A stretch of 64,000 bases of DNA from Myxococcales bacterium (GTDB lineage Bacteria; Myxococcota_A; Bradymonadia; UBA7976; UBA1532). The stretch is taken from positions 30,761 through 94,760 of the forward strand of contig PCCS01000058.1 in assembly GCA_002731825.1 (NCBI GenBank). The letters run 5' to 3'. The position numbers and the translations under genes are program-made. The notes beneath the pieces are model-generated. The model was given only the letters and a program-made list of their open reading frames with translations, searched no databases and was not told where the DNA came from. Of the stretch, positions 16,974-25,679 are shown one piece after another (position 1 is the stretch's first letter; each line of letters begins with the position of its first letter).

Positions 16974-17869
16974 AAGCAGACCCCCAGGCAGAATAAAAAA
17001 CCAAAGGCCAATTCCAACTTTGCCGCACCCGCCAAATGTGGATTCAGATCCCGTCCATCTTTCGCGTGAACAGCACGGCACTCTGAGACAGCGAACGGGA
17101 TGGTCAAACCCACAAGATACGTCCAATGACTAAACAGGCCTGTTTGGGCTCCATATATAGTCAAACCATAGGCGGAGACGCAGAGCAGGAGGTATTGTAT
17201 TCGAGTGAATCGGGGGCCAAACCGAACGGCCAGTGTCCGCTTTCCGACCCGTGTGTCTCCGACCCGATCCCTGAGGTTGTTGACCACGAGGATCATCGTT
17301 GCAAGGGCCCCGATGATAAGACCCGCTACAATCGACCCAAGGTTGAAGAAACCCGCTTCCAAGTAAAACGTTCCGGTGACCGCCGCGACCCCAAAAAATG
17401 CAAGAACGAAAACATCGCCCAAACCAACATAGGCCAAAGGAAATGGACCTGCTGTATAGGCGATGGCACACACGATGCTGACCAGTCCCAAAATCAAGAT
17501 CGGAATCCCGCCGATGGTGCTAAGATAAATCCCAACCGCGCCTGCGCAGAGAAGTGTCAACATCGCGGCGCCCAGAACATCTTTCGGTTTTAGCCAACCC
17601 TCCGATGTAGCCCTTTTCGGACCGAGCCTGTCCGGTCCATCAGCACCAGTCTTAAAATCCGCATAATCATTGACCAGATTGGTGCCGATTTGAATCAAGA
17701 GAGCACCGACCAACGCCATCATCGATCCACGACCGGGTCCATATCCGGCTGCTGCGGCTAAAGCGGCCCCGACGAAAACGGGTACTGCGCCGGCCCACAG
17801 CGTTGCGGGTCGAATGGCTGCCACCCAGATTTGTGTTTTTGAGAGCGTCTGCTCTCCGCCCATACTCAT
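16970..17869 (-). CDS. menA: 1,4-Dihydroxy-2-naphthoate polyprenyltransferase
   Basis: A 299-aa integral membrane prenyltransferase of the UbiA family with about eight or nine hydrophobic helices. NLVNDYADFKTGAD near residue 64 is the first Asp-rich motif and NNLRDRVGDTRVGKRTLAV the second. It joins DHNA to the polyprenyl chain with loss of CO2, giving demethylmenaquinone. The ATG at 17867-17869 overlaps the menD stop (ATGA). Its products and substrates connect directly with the neighbouring prenyl synthase, thioesterase and menG. Confidence 0.95.
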   Translation of the reverse strand: MSMGGEQTLSKTQIWVAAIRPATLWAGAVPVFVGAALAAAAGYGPGRGSMMALVGALLIQIGTNLVNDYADFKTGADGPDRLGPKRATSEGWLKPKDVLGAAMLTLLCAGAVGIYLSTIGGIPILILGLVSIVCAIAYTAGPFPLAYVGLGDVFVLAFFGVAAVTGTFYLEAGFFNLGSIVAGLIIGALATMILVVNNLRDRVGDTRVGKRTLAVRFGPRFTRIQYLLLCVSAYGLTIYGAQTGLFSHWTYLVGLTIPFAVSECRAVHAKDGRDLNPHLAGAAKLELAFGFLFCLGVCL

Positions 17870-19623
17870 GCTTTGCTCCCGGTCAGCTCGATCTGAATGC
17901 GTTGCCACACGGATTGGTGTTGGCTGTAATTCAAATCTGCATCGATTCGCGCCAAAATGATGCCCGAATCGTCCTTTGCTTGCTCCGACACGAGAGCCGT
18001 CTTCAGTGCATCATTTGTCTCGACGACTGTACAGCGAAGGCCATAGCCATCGCAGAGCGCGTTTATGTCGATGGGAGACGGTGTCAAAAACAAATCTTCA
18101 AACGCCGCCTGGTGTTGGCTGATGGGGAGAAATCTAAAAATCTGCCCGCCCCCATTGTCATTGACCACCATCGTGATCTTCACGTCATGGCACAAGGCGA
18201 GACTATTGGCGTCATGGCGAAAGGCTAGATCTCCAATGATGAGCAACAGTGGTGCGCCCGGCTGTCCAAATTTTTCTCCCAAGGCGGTGGCGATGGTGCC
18301 GTCGATTCCGTTTAGGCCCCGATTTACAAATACTGTCAGGTCCGATGGAGAGCGACCGCCAAAGGCATCAAGATCTCGAATGGGCATACTGTTGGCGACG
18401 TGGATGACGGACCCGTTTGGCTGGTTTCGGACACATGCTGCCGCTATGGAGCCTTCCCAAAACAAATCGGTTTCAGTCTGTTCTATGACATCCTTACAGG
18501 TCGTTTCCAACTCGAGCCACTGGTCTAGCCACGTTAGATTTGCTTGCATCTGAGACAGACAACGAGTTGCCGTCTCGTTCAGCAAAAGGGTGGGCGAAAT
18601 GTCCAAATACTGATCGTATTTGCGTTCTGGGTCTATGCACGTTTGCCCATCATGAATCACGATCCAAACCGCGTGTTCCGACGCCTTGATCCATTTGGCG
18701 AGCCATTGGGATGTACAGGCCCGACCGAATCGAACGATGCAATCGGCTTTTGGAATTGCATTCGGTGTCCGGAAAGCCGCGTCATAATTAGTGACCAATG
18801 ACCGATGGTCATGGCCAAATCGTGCGCCAGATGACGCTTCAGCGAGAACAGGCCACGCCAGCATTTCAGCTAATCGATACATGTCTGATGCATCTTGCCC
18901 TGACCCGAATGCGTCCGGGCCGCAGATGAATACACCCCGGTCAAACCGTCCGACTAGGTCAAGGAACGCGTCAGCGAGTTCAGTCGTTCGCGCATCATCA
19001 TCGACGGTCTTCGCTTGTCCTGCCGGATGGTTGACCAATTGGCGTTGTACCTGAGGATCCCAAAGGGGTTTTCTGAAGCCACAATTGACATGGACGGGGC
19101 CCTTCGGCGTTTTTGTTGCCGCCTGTAAGGTAGCCGACAATTGGGTCTGGGTATCCGGGTTGATGGGCTCCGTCGGCACTGGTGCGTCCACAGTTAGGCT
19201 TGCTTTGACGAATTGGCCGTAAAATCCGTTTTGATTCATCGTCTGCGGCGCTCCGCGCCCCTGGAGTTCCGCCGGTCGATCGGCCGTCAATAAGATCAGC
19301 GGCACCTCACTATGGTACGCCTCAACGACCGCCGGGTAGTAATTGGCTAATGCGCTGCCTGACGTACAGGTCAAGACAACAGGGTGCCCACTGGCTCGTG
19401 CGACCCCGAGAGCAAAAAATGCAGCGCTCCTCTCATCTAAAACCACTTTGATTTCGACTTGAGGATGATCAGCCAATGCGAGGGCCAATGGCGTATTACG
19501 GGACCCCGGTGATAAAATCGCAACTCTCACCCCATGATAGACGATTTGAGCCACAAGAGCCTCACTCGCACGGGCATTGGCGCTCGCTTGGGATGTGCCT
19601 AATGACGCCGCCAGAGTCATCAT
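17866..19623 (-). CDS. menD: SEPHCHC synthase
   Basis: A 585-aa thiamine-diphosphate enzyme that joins isochorismate and 2-oxoglutarate with loss of CO2. The N-terminal domain shows LSPGSRNTPLALAL and DERSAAFFALGVARASG with the activating Glu, then ADRPAELQGRGAPQTMNQ. The C-terminal ThDP domain shows FVNRGLNGIDGTIATALG and GDLAFRHDANSL, the metal/diphosphate motif. Length and motifs are those of a complete MenD. ATG overlaps the menF stop by four bases. Confidence 0.96.
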   Translation of the reverse strand: MMTLAASLGTSQASANARASEALVAQIVYHGVRVAILSPGSRNTPLALALADHPQVEIKVVLDERSAAFFALGVARASGHPVVLTCTSGSALANYYPAVVEAYHSEVPLILLTADRPAELQGRGAPQTMNQNGFYGQFVKASLTVDAPVPTEPINPDTQTQLSATLQAATKTPKGPVHVNCGFRKPLWDPQVQRQLVNHPAGQAKTVDDDARTTELADAFLDLVGRFDRGVFICGPDAFGSGQDASDMYRLAEMLAWPVLAEASSGARFGHDHRSLVTNYDAAFRTPNAIPKADCIVRFGRACTSQWLAKWIKASEHAVWIVIHDGQTCIDPERKYDQYLDISPTLLLNETATRCLSQMQANLTWLDQWLELETTCKDVIEQTETDLFWEGSIAAACVRNQPNGSVIHVANSMPIRDLDAFGGRSPSDLTVFVNRGLNGIDGTIATALGEKFGQPGAPLLLIIGDLAFRHDANSLALCHDVKITMVVNDNGGGQIFRFLPISQHQAAFEDLFLTPSPIDINALCDGYGLRCTVVETNDALKTALVSEQAKDDSGIILARIDADLNYSQHQSVWQRIQIELTGSKA

Positions 19624-21017
19624 TGTGCCGTGTCCCGCGGGTCTAGCCTTGTAACGGTTCGCAGAGCTGATCTAAACGCACCCAGCTTTGCTTCCGTTTC
19701 AGTCCATTCATCCCGCGGATTAGAACCCGTGACGATGCCTGCACCAGCAAATCCGATGGCGTCCCTTTGACTCAGCAAGCCGGACCGAATGGCGACGGCG
19801 CATACGCCCCCCTGTCCCGATGCATCGAACAGTCCGATCGGACCGCCAAAAAAACCTCGGTCCAAGGGTTCAGTTCTCCGCAGCCATGCCATGGAATCTT
19901 GCCTTGGCAAACCGCACAGGGCGGGGGTTGGGTGAAGAGCCCCGACGAAATCAAATATCGAATACCCGGCCTTTGGAATCCCAACCACCTTGGTCTGTAA
20001 GTGAAACAGATTGTTTGCAGGTCGAATCGTGGGTTTGGTTTCAATCTGCAGTTCATCACATAATGGGTCGAGACTCGCCTGAATGTCGTCGACGACGTAG
20101 CTATGCTCCCGGCGTATTTTGTCATCCGATAGCATGGATTCAGGGTTCCGGATCGCCGTGCCAGCCAGCGCATGGGTTGTCACTCGAGACTCGGTCACCC
20201 GAACGAGCGTCTCGGGTGTGGCGCCCATGAAATAGCGACGGCCCTGACGCAGGGAAAAGACAGTTGTTCCCGGGTAGTCAGTCACGAGGGCAGCGTAGGT
20301 TTGCCGTGGGCAGAACACTTTCGTTTTCTCACACGGCACATGCGTGCTGCGCGCGACGACAATCTTGTCCACGATTTCACGTCGACACGCTTTCTCGACT
20401 TCTGAAACTCTGCTCTGGAAATCTACGCTTTCTTCCGCAAAAGATAGAGTCGGGGACTGCTGCGCCAACGCCCACTCATCGTCCAATGCGTCTTCTAAAT
20501 CGACCCTGGCCTCGTCTGCATGTGTCGCGTCCTGGGCGGATTTGTCTAATTCAAAGCGGATGTCCACGGCATGTTGGTCATCTCTTTGGACGATGATGCG
20601 CTTGGGGATTTGGACCAGGGTTGTGGGCCACTCACACCACGGGCTCGATTCACTCATTCTTTCCGCATCAAAGCGCAGGGCAAAAAAGCCTATCGGGGTC
20701 GTCCAAAGCCACTTTGGCAGTTTTGTTTTTATTCTCGTAAACAAATCCGCGGCATTATAACACTGGCCTTCGATCAGAAACTCTAAGGGGTCTTGGATCG
20801 CATTCGATGCGGTAGAAATCGCAAAACATCCGAAGCCGAGCAACTTGAGACCAGCCTCTTGATCGTACCACCTCAACACTGCGTCTGACCGCTCAAAGTC
20901 ACCTAATAAATCGATTTTTTCAGGGTTTGGATTGATGGTCACACGCAAAGCTGACAGGTCGTTCCTATCGAAAACGTGACGTCCGTTACCGGAGTAAACT
21001 GATGTCTGACTGCTCAT
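19620..21017 (-). CDS. menF: Isochorismate synthase
   Basis: A 465-aa chorismate-utilizing enzyme, first gene of the men operon. The catalytic half shows KIVVARSTHV, FMGATPETLVRV, THALAGTAIRN, EHSYVVDDI, LHPTPALCGLP and GAGIVTGSNPRDEW; the last carry the Mg and chorismate ligands of isochorismate synthases. The N-terminal 180 residues are less conserved, as usual. The ATG at 21015-21017 follows AAAGTGAG. The putative promoter lies about 50 bp upstream and shares a palindrome with the divergent regulator. EntC is the close alternative name, but the context decides for MenF. Confidence 0.95.
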   Translation of the reverse strand: MSSQTSVYSGNGRHVFDRNDLSALRVTINPNPEKIDLLGDFERSDAVLRWYDQEAGLKLLGFGCFAISTASNAIQDPLEFLIEGQCYNAADLFTRIKTKLPKWLWTTPIGFFALRFDAERMSESSPWCEWPTTLVQIPKRIIVQRDDQHAVDIRFELDKSAQDATHADEARVDLEDALDDEWALAQQSPTLSFAEESVDFQSRVSEVEKACRREIVDKIVVARSTHVPCEKTKVFCPRQTYAALVTDYPGTTVFSLRQGRRYFMGATPETLVRVTESRVTTHALAGTAIRNPESMLSDDKIRREHSYVVDDIQASLDPLCDELQIETKPTIRPANNLFHLQTKVVGIPKAGYSIFDFVGALHPTPALCGLPRQDSMAWLRRTEPLDRGFFGGPIGLFDASGQGGVCAVAIRSGLLSQRDAIGFAGAGIVTGSNPRDEWTETEAKLGAFRSALRTVTRLDPRDTAQ

Positions 21018-21066
21018 AGACTCACTTTGACCTTGGAGCGCGACTATAAGGTGTTCGGGGCGATTA

Positions 21067-21103
21067 ATTTTACTTGTTCACATCATTGTGAACAATGTAT
21101 GGT
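21067..21103. promoter_or_regulatory. Divergent promoter with perfect palindrome, menF/regulator
   Basis: TTGTTCACA at 21074-21082 and TGTGAACAA at 21087-21095 form a perfect 9-bp inverted repeat with a 4-bp spacer. On the minus strand, -35 TTGTTC (21090-21095) and -10 TAAAAT (21067-21072) are 17 bp apart and point to menF. On the plus strand, TTGTTC (21074-21079) with TATGGT (21098-21103) at 18 bp points to the regulator. The two -35 boxes are the outer halves of the palindrome itself, so a bound dimer should block both. The regulator next door is the natural candidate. Confidence 0.65.
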
Positions 21104-21169
21104 CAACAGTACCCGTAATTGTACAAAACATCAATACTGGCGGCGCTCGTCGTCGTACGGTCTCAGCCA

Positions 21170-21778
21170 ATGGCTCTTGGGTCAACGAAGGACAGCGTGG
21201 CAAAGTTAGGGTCGGAGCACTCATCAGATGCAGCAGCCGTGACCATTAACCGGCGCGTAATGGAGGTCTGTGACAGCATTGGTGACTTCATCGAATACTG
21301 GGGTTTCAAGGGCATTCACGGTCGGGTATGGGCCTTGTTGGCACTCAGCGCAGAGCCACTGGCTCAGGTTCAAATCGCTCAATATCTTGGCGTGAGTCGG
21401 TCACTGGTTAGTGGCGTGATTGCTGAGCTTGTTGATCGCGGCTTAGTTCGGGCCGTCGACTCGAGTCGAAACTCTCCATATGTGGCGCTGACGGATTTCT
21501 GGCCGACGGTCGCCTCCGTTCTGCGAAGCCGAGAGTGGATGCTTTTGGAGACCGTTCGTCAGTCCCTCGAAGGGTTTGTCGTCGATGCTGAACGGGTCGG
21601 TGGGGATTCGATTGGTCAAATCTATAATTTACGTCGCGCGTACACCCTCATCAAAATGACAGAGACGGCACAAAACATCCTCCGTTTGCTCATCGGCTAT
21701 CCGACTGCAGCGACGGCTGATCGGATGACTCAGTGGCTGGGCCATGTCGGCGCTTTGGTCAAGCGGTTCAAGACCTGA
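21170..21778 (+). CDS. GbsR/MarR-type transcriptional regulator
   Basis: A winged-helix regulator of about 202 aa. YWGFKGIHGRVWALLALSAEPLAQVQIAQYL followed by GVSRSLVSGVIAELVDRGLV is the helix-turn-helix and wing of the GbsR branch of the MarR superfamily. The C-terminal 90 residues should form the dimer helices. It is transcribed divergently from menF with a shared palindromic operator and probably represses both directions. The start is uncertain: ATG at 21170 is used here, a GTG at 21197 has GAAGGA just upstream, and a TTG at 21119 is also in frame. The effector is unknown. Its end is six bases from the convergent GH3 gene. Confidence 0.82.
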   Translation: MALGSTKDSVAKLGSEHSSDAAAVTINRRVMEVCDSIGDFIEYWGFKGIHGRVWALLALSAEPLAQVQIAQYLGVSRSLVSGVIAELVDRGLVRAVDSSRNSPYVALTDFWPTVASVLRSREWMLLETVRQSLEGFVVDAERVGGDSIGQIYNLRRAYTLIKMTETAQNILRLLIGYPTAATADRMTQWLGHVGALVKRFKT

Positions 21779-21784
21779 GCTGAT

Positions 21785-22879
21785 CTATTTGCCATCCCGA
21801 AGACGTCGAGCAATACGGAAATGCTCTCGATTTCCAACCAGCTCCCGGGCATGTTGCCGATCGATGGTCCTGAGTACCCTAAAGTGCCGAGCTTTGATAT
21901 CACGGACCCGTCGAAAGCTTCGTTCCAGCATATGATGTGGATAATTCCCGTTCTCTACGATCCTGAGGATTTGCTCAAGAACTTGGACTTGTTCATCGAG
22001 TGTGCCACTGATTTTCATCAGGTCTACACCCGATTCAAAGCACCGTTCGACAGCCGTTTCAAGTCCAACGGTTTTTTTCAAGAGCGGGTCACTCAGGTCG
22101 TCTGTAACAACCAGGCCCTTGAAGCCAATTTCCAACCTCAATAGATCGTGGAGGATGGCCCGGCTGTATGTGGCCGGATTCTCAGCGTCAATTTTCGGAT
22201 ACATGACATGGCCGGACATCACCATGTCCAGATGCGGTGGATTTTGGATGAGAGCTCGATAGGGCATAACATCCAATTCTTTGAGCTGTTCCAATGATGA
22301 GTTGCATGCTGGTAATTTGTTGTCCGACTCGTAGTAGGTATCACCAAAACCAGGAAAATACTTACCGCATGCGATGATCGAGTTGTCGTGCAAACCTCGA
22401 ATCACAGCCCTCGCCAAGTTAGACACTTTGTTCGGATCTGGCGAGATCGCGCGCCGACCTATGGTGGGATTCTCGGTGTTCACGTTCAGGTCGAGCATAG
22501 GCGCAAAATTAAGATTGAAACCCGTCGCTGTTAACTCACGACCAATAACCGCGCCCACCTCATAGGCCACAGATACGGAACTTACCTGCCCCATATGAGC
22601 CATCTCTGGGAAGACTGTGAACGGTTCTGGTACTTCGTGTACAAGGCCACCTTCTTGGCTGATGCCGATGAATGGCGGCGTTCCTTGACCGCGCGTCCAG
22701 AGATCTTCATTGAGGTTCATCAGCTGCTCGAAGTCGCTGTAGTTCTCCTTCCGCAGCCAATAGCCACCAATGCCCCATTCTTCGTCCAATCGAAGAAGTT
22801 CACTGGGAACCTTGTTTCCTTCGAAGCCAACGATGATTCGTTGTCCAATGCACTTTTTTAAATGATCTAATGCAGCCAT
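21785..22879 (-). CDS. Glycoside hydrolase family 3-like protein with altered active site
   Basis: A 364-aa one-domain GH3 barrel most like NagZ beta-N-acetylglucosaminidases. GFNLNFAPMLDLNVN, GRRAISPDP and the nucleophile region VVTDDLSD (257-264, Asp in DDLS) are recognisable. Other key motifs have changed: the usual DQEGGRV is SQEGGLV (74-80), KHFPGHGDT is KYFPGFGDT (173-181), and the catalytic DSH triad is ESD (184-186). NagZ uses that His as part of its acid/base dyad, so normal NagZ activity is doubtful. There is no signal peptide, so it is cytosolic. It could be a binding or regulatory protein, or an enzyme with a different acid/base. Confidence 0.8.
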   Translation of the reverse strand: MAALDHLKKCIGQRIIVGFEGNKVPSELLRLDEEWGIGGYWLRKENYSDFEQLMNLNEDLWTRGQGTPPFIGISQEGGLVHEVPEPFTVFPEMAHMGQVSSVSVAYEVGAVIGRELTATGFNLNFAPMLDLNVNTENPTIGRRAISPDPNKVSNLARAVIRGLHDNSIIACGKYFPGFGDTYYESDNKLPACNSSLEQLKELDVMPYRALIQNPPHLDMVMSGHVMYPKIDAENPATYSRAILHDLLRLEIGFKGLVVTDDLSDPLLKKTVGLETAVERCFESGVDLMKISGTLDEQVQVLEQILRIVENGNYPHHMLERSFRRVRDIKARHFRVLRTIDRQHARELVGNREHFRIARRLRDGK

Positions 22880-23038
22880 AAGGGGCTATTCCAATCTTTC
22901 GGTTTGTTTGGCGACGGACCATAACAGCGACGGACGCTTTCGACAACAGAGCGTCGCATTGGATCCGGATTACTGGTATGCTTTTTAGTGTATTTGTAAT
23001 AAAAGTAAGAAATATTTGTTCAGATCTAGCGGCTTTGC

Positions 23039-23067
23039 TTGACCCGCGGCGCCTAGTCGGGTAAATA
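23039..23067 (+). promoter_or_regulatory. Candidate rplM promoter
   Basis: TTGACC at 23039-23044, a 17-bp spacer and TAAATA at 23062-23067 make a plausible sigma-70 promoter about 58 bp ahead of the rplM start. The -35 is good and the -10 is weak. It lies in a 245-bp gap between divergent genes. Confidence 0.4.
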
Positions 23068-23124
23068 GCGGCGCTCACTTTATCGAGTCTGGGTGGTCTA
23101 GACCGATTTTCAAGAGGTACGAAG

Positions 23125-23574
23125 ATGTATACGCGATCCACAACAACGGCTGAAGCCGTGGCGGACCGAAAGTGGTATGTCGTTGACTTGGCCGGACAAA
23201 CTGTCGGCCGTGCAGCAACGCGCATTGCCCACGTTCTCCGAGGCAAGCACAAGCCAACCTACACACCCCACATCGACGATGGAGATTATATCATCGCGAT
23301 CAATGCGGAGCAGGTTGCGTTCACCGGTCAGAAATGGGCTGATAAGAAATATTATCGCCACACCGGGTTCGTCGGTGGCTTGAAGTCGACAACGGCTCAA
23401 GAGATGTTAGAGCGAAGTCCTGAGGAAATCATCCGCAAGGCCGTCAAAGGCATGCTTGCGCGAGGTCCGCTCGGACGAGCCCAACTGAAAAAATTGAAGA
23501 TCTATGTTGGGTCCGAACACCCTCATACTGCTCAGCAGGCTGAAGTGCTCGATCTCGGAACGGTCATCAGTTAA
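23125..23574 (+). CDS. rplM: 50S ribosomal protein L13
   Basis: A 149-aa L13, full length. [37 protein letters not shown] and [20 protein letters not shown] are diagnostic. ATG follows AAGAGGT. It opens the rplM-rpsI-argC-fxsA plus-strand run. The 142-bp gap to rpsI is longer than usual for this pair and contains CTTGAG-N3-CTCAAG, a small hairpin that might serve attenuation or autoregulation. Confidence 0.98.
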   Translation: MYTRSTTTAEAVADRKWYVVDLAGQTVGRAATRIAHVLRGKHKPTYTPHIDDGDYIIAINAEQVAFTGQKWADKKYYRHTGFVGGLKSTTAQEMLERSPEEIIRKAVKGMLARGPLGRAQLKKLKIYVGSEHPHTAQQAEVLDLGTVIS

Positions 23575-23716
23575 TTAGTCAACATTTGTTTGGTCTTGAG
23601 AATCTCAAGGCCAGAAACCATAACACACTGTGTAGGCGCCAGCGGCACAACCGTCTGCTCCGGCAGATTCAAAGCAGCTTTTAAGCTGGGCGCATACCAT
23701 CCGTTGGAGAACGGAC

Positions 23717-24115
23717 ATGAGTCAAGATCAAGAACAATGGCACGCCGTTGGGCGTCGTAAGTCAGCCGTCGCTCGAGTTTATCTGAGACCCGGAACAGGG
23801 ATCATTACAGTCAATGGTCGAAAATTTGAAGAGTACCTTCCCGGCGGAAGCCGCAGGCAGCACGTGACTCAACCGTTGGCATTGACGGAAACAACTGAGA
23901 ATTTTGACATTCTAGTGAACGTCAAAGGCGGAGGCCTCACCGGTCAGGCTGGCGCCATGCGGCACGGCATTACCCGCGCACTCATCGAGTATAACGCTGA
24001 GTTCCGAGGGGCCCTCAAGAAAGCGGGCTACGTGACCCGTGATGCCCGTGAAGTTGAGCGTAAGAAGTACGGTCAACCGGGCGCTCGTAAGCGCTTCCAG
24101 TTCTCGAAACGTTAA
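23717..24115 (+). CDS. rpsI: 30S ribosomal protein S9
   Basis: A 132-aa S9. [20 protein letters not shown] at the start, [19 protein letters not shown] in the middle and the basic tail [18 protein letters not shown] are canonical; the extreme C-terminal Lys-Arg reaches the ribosomal P site in known structures. ATG follows TTGGAGAACGG. The argC gene starts six bases after the stop codon. Confidence 0.98.
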   Translation: MSQDQEQWHAVGRRKSAVARVYLRPGTGIITVNGRKFEEYLPGGSRRQHVTQPLALTETTENFDILVNVKGGGLTGQAGAMRHGITRALIEYNAEFRGALKKAGYVTRDAREVERKKYGQPGARKRFQFSKR

Positions 24116-24121
24116 ACCGTT

Positions 24122-25150
24122 TTGGACGCGCCCAAGCGCACTGTTGCGTTGGTCGGGGCCAGTGGTTACACAGGCACCGAAGCGCTGCGTCTTCTCCTCG
24201 GTCATCCCTTCGTCGATCTTCGAATCCTATGTGCCGGCCGTCAGGCCGGCCGTTTGATCTCAGAGATCACCCCTGCTTTTTCAGGTGTCGAGCTGCCTCG
24301 GATGGTCAAGTTCGATGCCGATCTGATCGCTGCCGAATGCGAATTCGCATTTCTTGGCCTACCCCACGGCATGGCTCAGGATGCGACCGCTCAACTCTTG
24401 GAGCGGGGCGTTCGGGTCATTGATCTGAGTGCAGACCACAGATTTAGTGACCCTGAGCTTTATGCGTCAATTTACAGCCCGCACCAGCACCCTGAATCAC
24501 TGAGAAAAACCGTCTATGGTTTACCTGAGCTTCATCGTGAACGGATACCGCAGGCGCAGTTAGTCGGATGTCCAGGTTGTTATCCAACCAGCGTCATACT
24601 TGGTGCATTTCCCGCCTTTCAAGCAGATCTTATTCGCGATTCTGAGCTGATTGCTGACTGCAAAAGCGGTGTCAGCGGTGCGGGTCGAACACCATCGGCT
24701 GTGACCCACTTTCCTGAAACCGCCGATGGCTTACATGCCTACAAGACCTTGCAGCATCGGCATGCACCAGAGATGAGCCACTATCTGGGTGGTCCAACCG
24801 TCCGTTTTGTTCCTCATCTGGTGCCCACCATACGAGGCATACTGTCCACTTTGTATCTGCGGTTGCGTGCGGGGGTCACCGCAGTTGACGTGCGCCGAGT
24901 CTATGAGTCGGCCTACGGCGCGGAGGCCTTTATCTGCGTTTTAGGCGAAGGCCAAAATCCCGATCCGAGACATGTCCGCGGTACGAATCGATGCCACATA
25001 GGCCTCTTCCAATCCGATGATCTCTTGGTCGTTCAATCAGCCATCGATAACCTCTGCAAAGGGTCATCGGGGCAGGCATTACAGTGCTTCAACCTGATGG
25101 CTGGATACGATGAATCGCTCGGTTTAGCCGCCACAGCACTTTTTCCATAG
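24122..25150 (+). CDS. argC: N-acetyl-gamma-glutamyl-phosphate reductase
   Basis: A 342-aa NADPH-dependent reductase of arginine synthesis that reduces N-acetylglutamyl phosphate to the semialdehyde. LVGASGYTGTEALRLL is the nucleotide fold, VGCPGCYPTSVILG holds the catalytic Cys, and HLVPTIRGILSTLYL and GSSGQALQCFNLM complete the dimer and active-site regions. The start is TTG with no strong ribosome binding site, so translation is probably coupled to rpsI six bases upstream. The rplM-rpsI-argC order is one I associate with deltaproteobacterial genomes (recalled, not checked). Confidence 0.95.
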   Translation: MDAPKRTVALVGASGYTGTEALRLLLGHPFVDLRILCAGRQAGRLISEITPAFSGVELPRMVKFDADLIAAECEFAFLGLPHGMAQDATAQLLERGVRVIDLSADHRFSDPELYASIYSPHQHPESLRKTVYGLPELHRERIPQAQLVGCPGCYPTSVILGAFPAFQADLIRDSELIADCKSGVSGAGRTPSAVTHFPETADGLHAYKTLQHRHAPEMSHYLGGPTVRFVPHLVPTIRGILSTLYLRLRAGVTAVDVRRVYESAYGAEAFICVLGEGQNPDPRHVRGTNRCHIGLFQSDDLLVVQSAIDNLCKGSSGQALQCFNLMAGYDESLGLAATALFP

Positions 25151-25157
25151 TTTAGCC

Positions 25158-25679
25158 ATGTGCCGGTTTGTTCTCTTATTGGGTCTTGGATTAGCGGCAT
25201 TGGAGCTGGTTCTCATGTTACGCACGGCTGAGGCGATCGGCGGACTTGAGACCTTCGGCTTAATCATTCTGTCCGCCGCCATTGGGTTACGCTACGCTCG
25301 ATTCGAGACAGCGTCTCTTCCCATGCGCCTACAAAAACAACAGGTCGGTGTGACGCAAGCGGCTCTGGAAGCGGCCCTTCTGTCCCTCGGCGCGTTTGCC
25401 TTGTTGATTCCAGGATTCATCACCGACGGAATCGGTGTTCTCTGCTTGTTCCCACCAACCCGAACTCTTCTCGCCTACTTTGTCTATCGTAGAGTTCAGA
25501 CTCGGGTGCGAAACGGACCGAATCCCGACCTGTTTCACCAGCCCACTCTCAACCCGTTAGATGGTCTCGATCCAGGGGGCCACAGGCGAGGTGCCGAGTC
25601 TCAACAGAGCCATCTAAATGATGAAATCATCGTCGTCCAGAAGAAATCGAACCAAGAAGACGATAAGCCTGAGGCTTAG
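25158..25679 (+). CDS. fxsA: FxsA family membrane protein
   Basis: A 173-aa protein with two N-terminal and one or two central hydrophobic segments. GAFALLIPGFITDGIGVLCL followed by FPPTRTLL is the FxsA signature. In E. coli FxsA over-production relieves exclusion of phage T7 by F plasmid; its normal role is unknown. The C-terminal 55 residues are polar and unordered. It begins seven bases after argC and its stop overlaps the converging diiron-protein gene by four bases. Confidence 0.88.
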   Translation: MCRFVLLLGLGLAALELVLMLRTAEAIGGLETFGLIILSAAIGLRYARFETASLPMRLQKQQVGVTQAALEAALLSLGAFALLIPGFITDGIGVLCLFPPTRTLLAYFVYRRVQTRVRNGPNPDLFHQPTLNPLDGLDPGGHRRGAESQQSHLNDEIIVVQKKSNQEDDKPEA

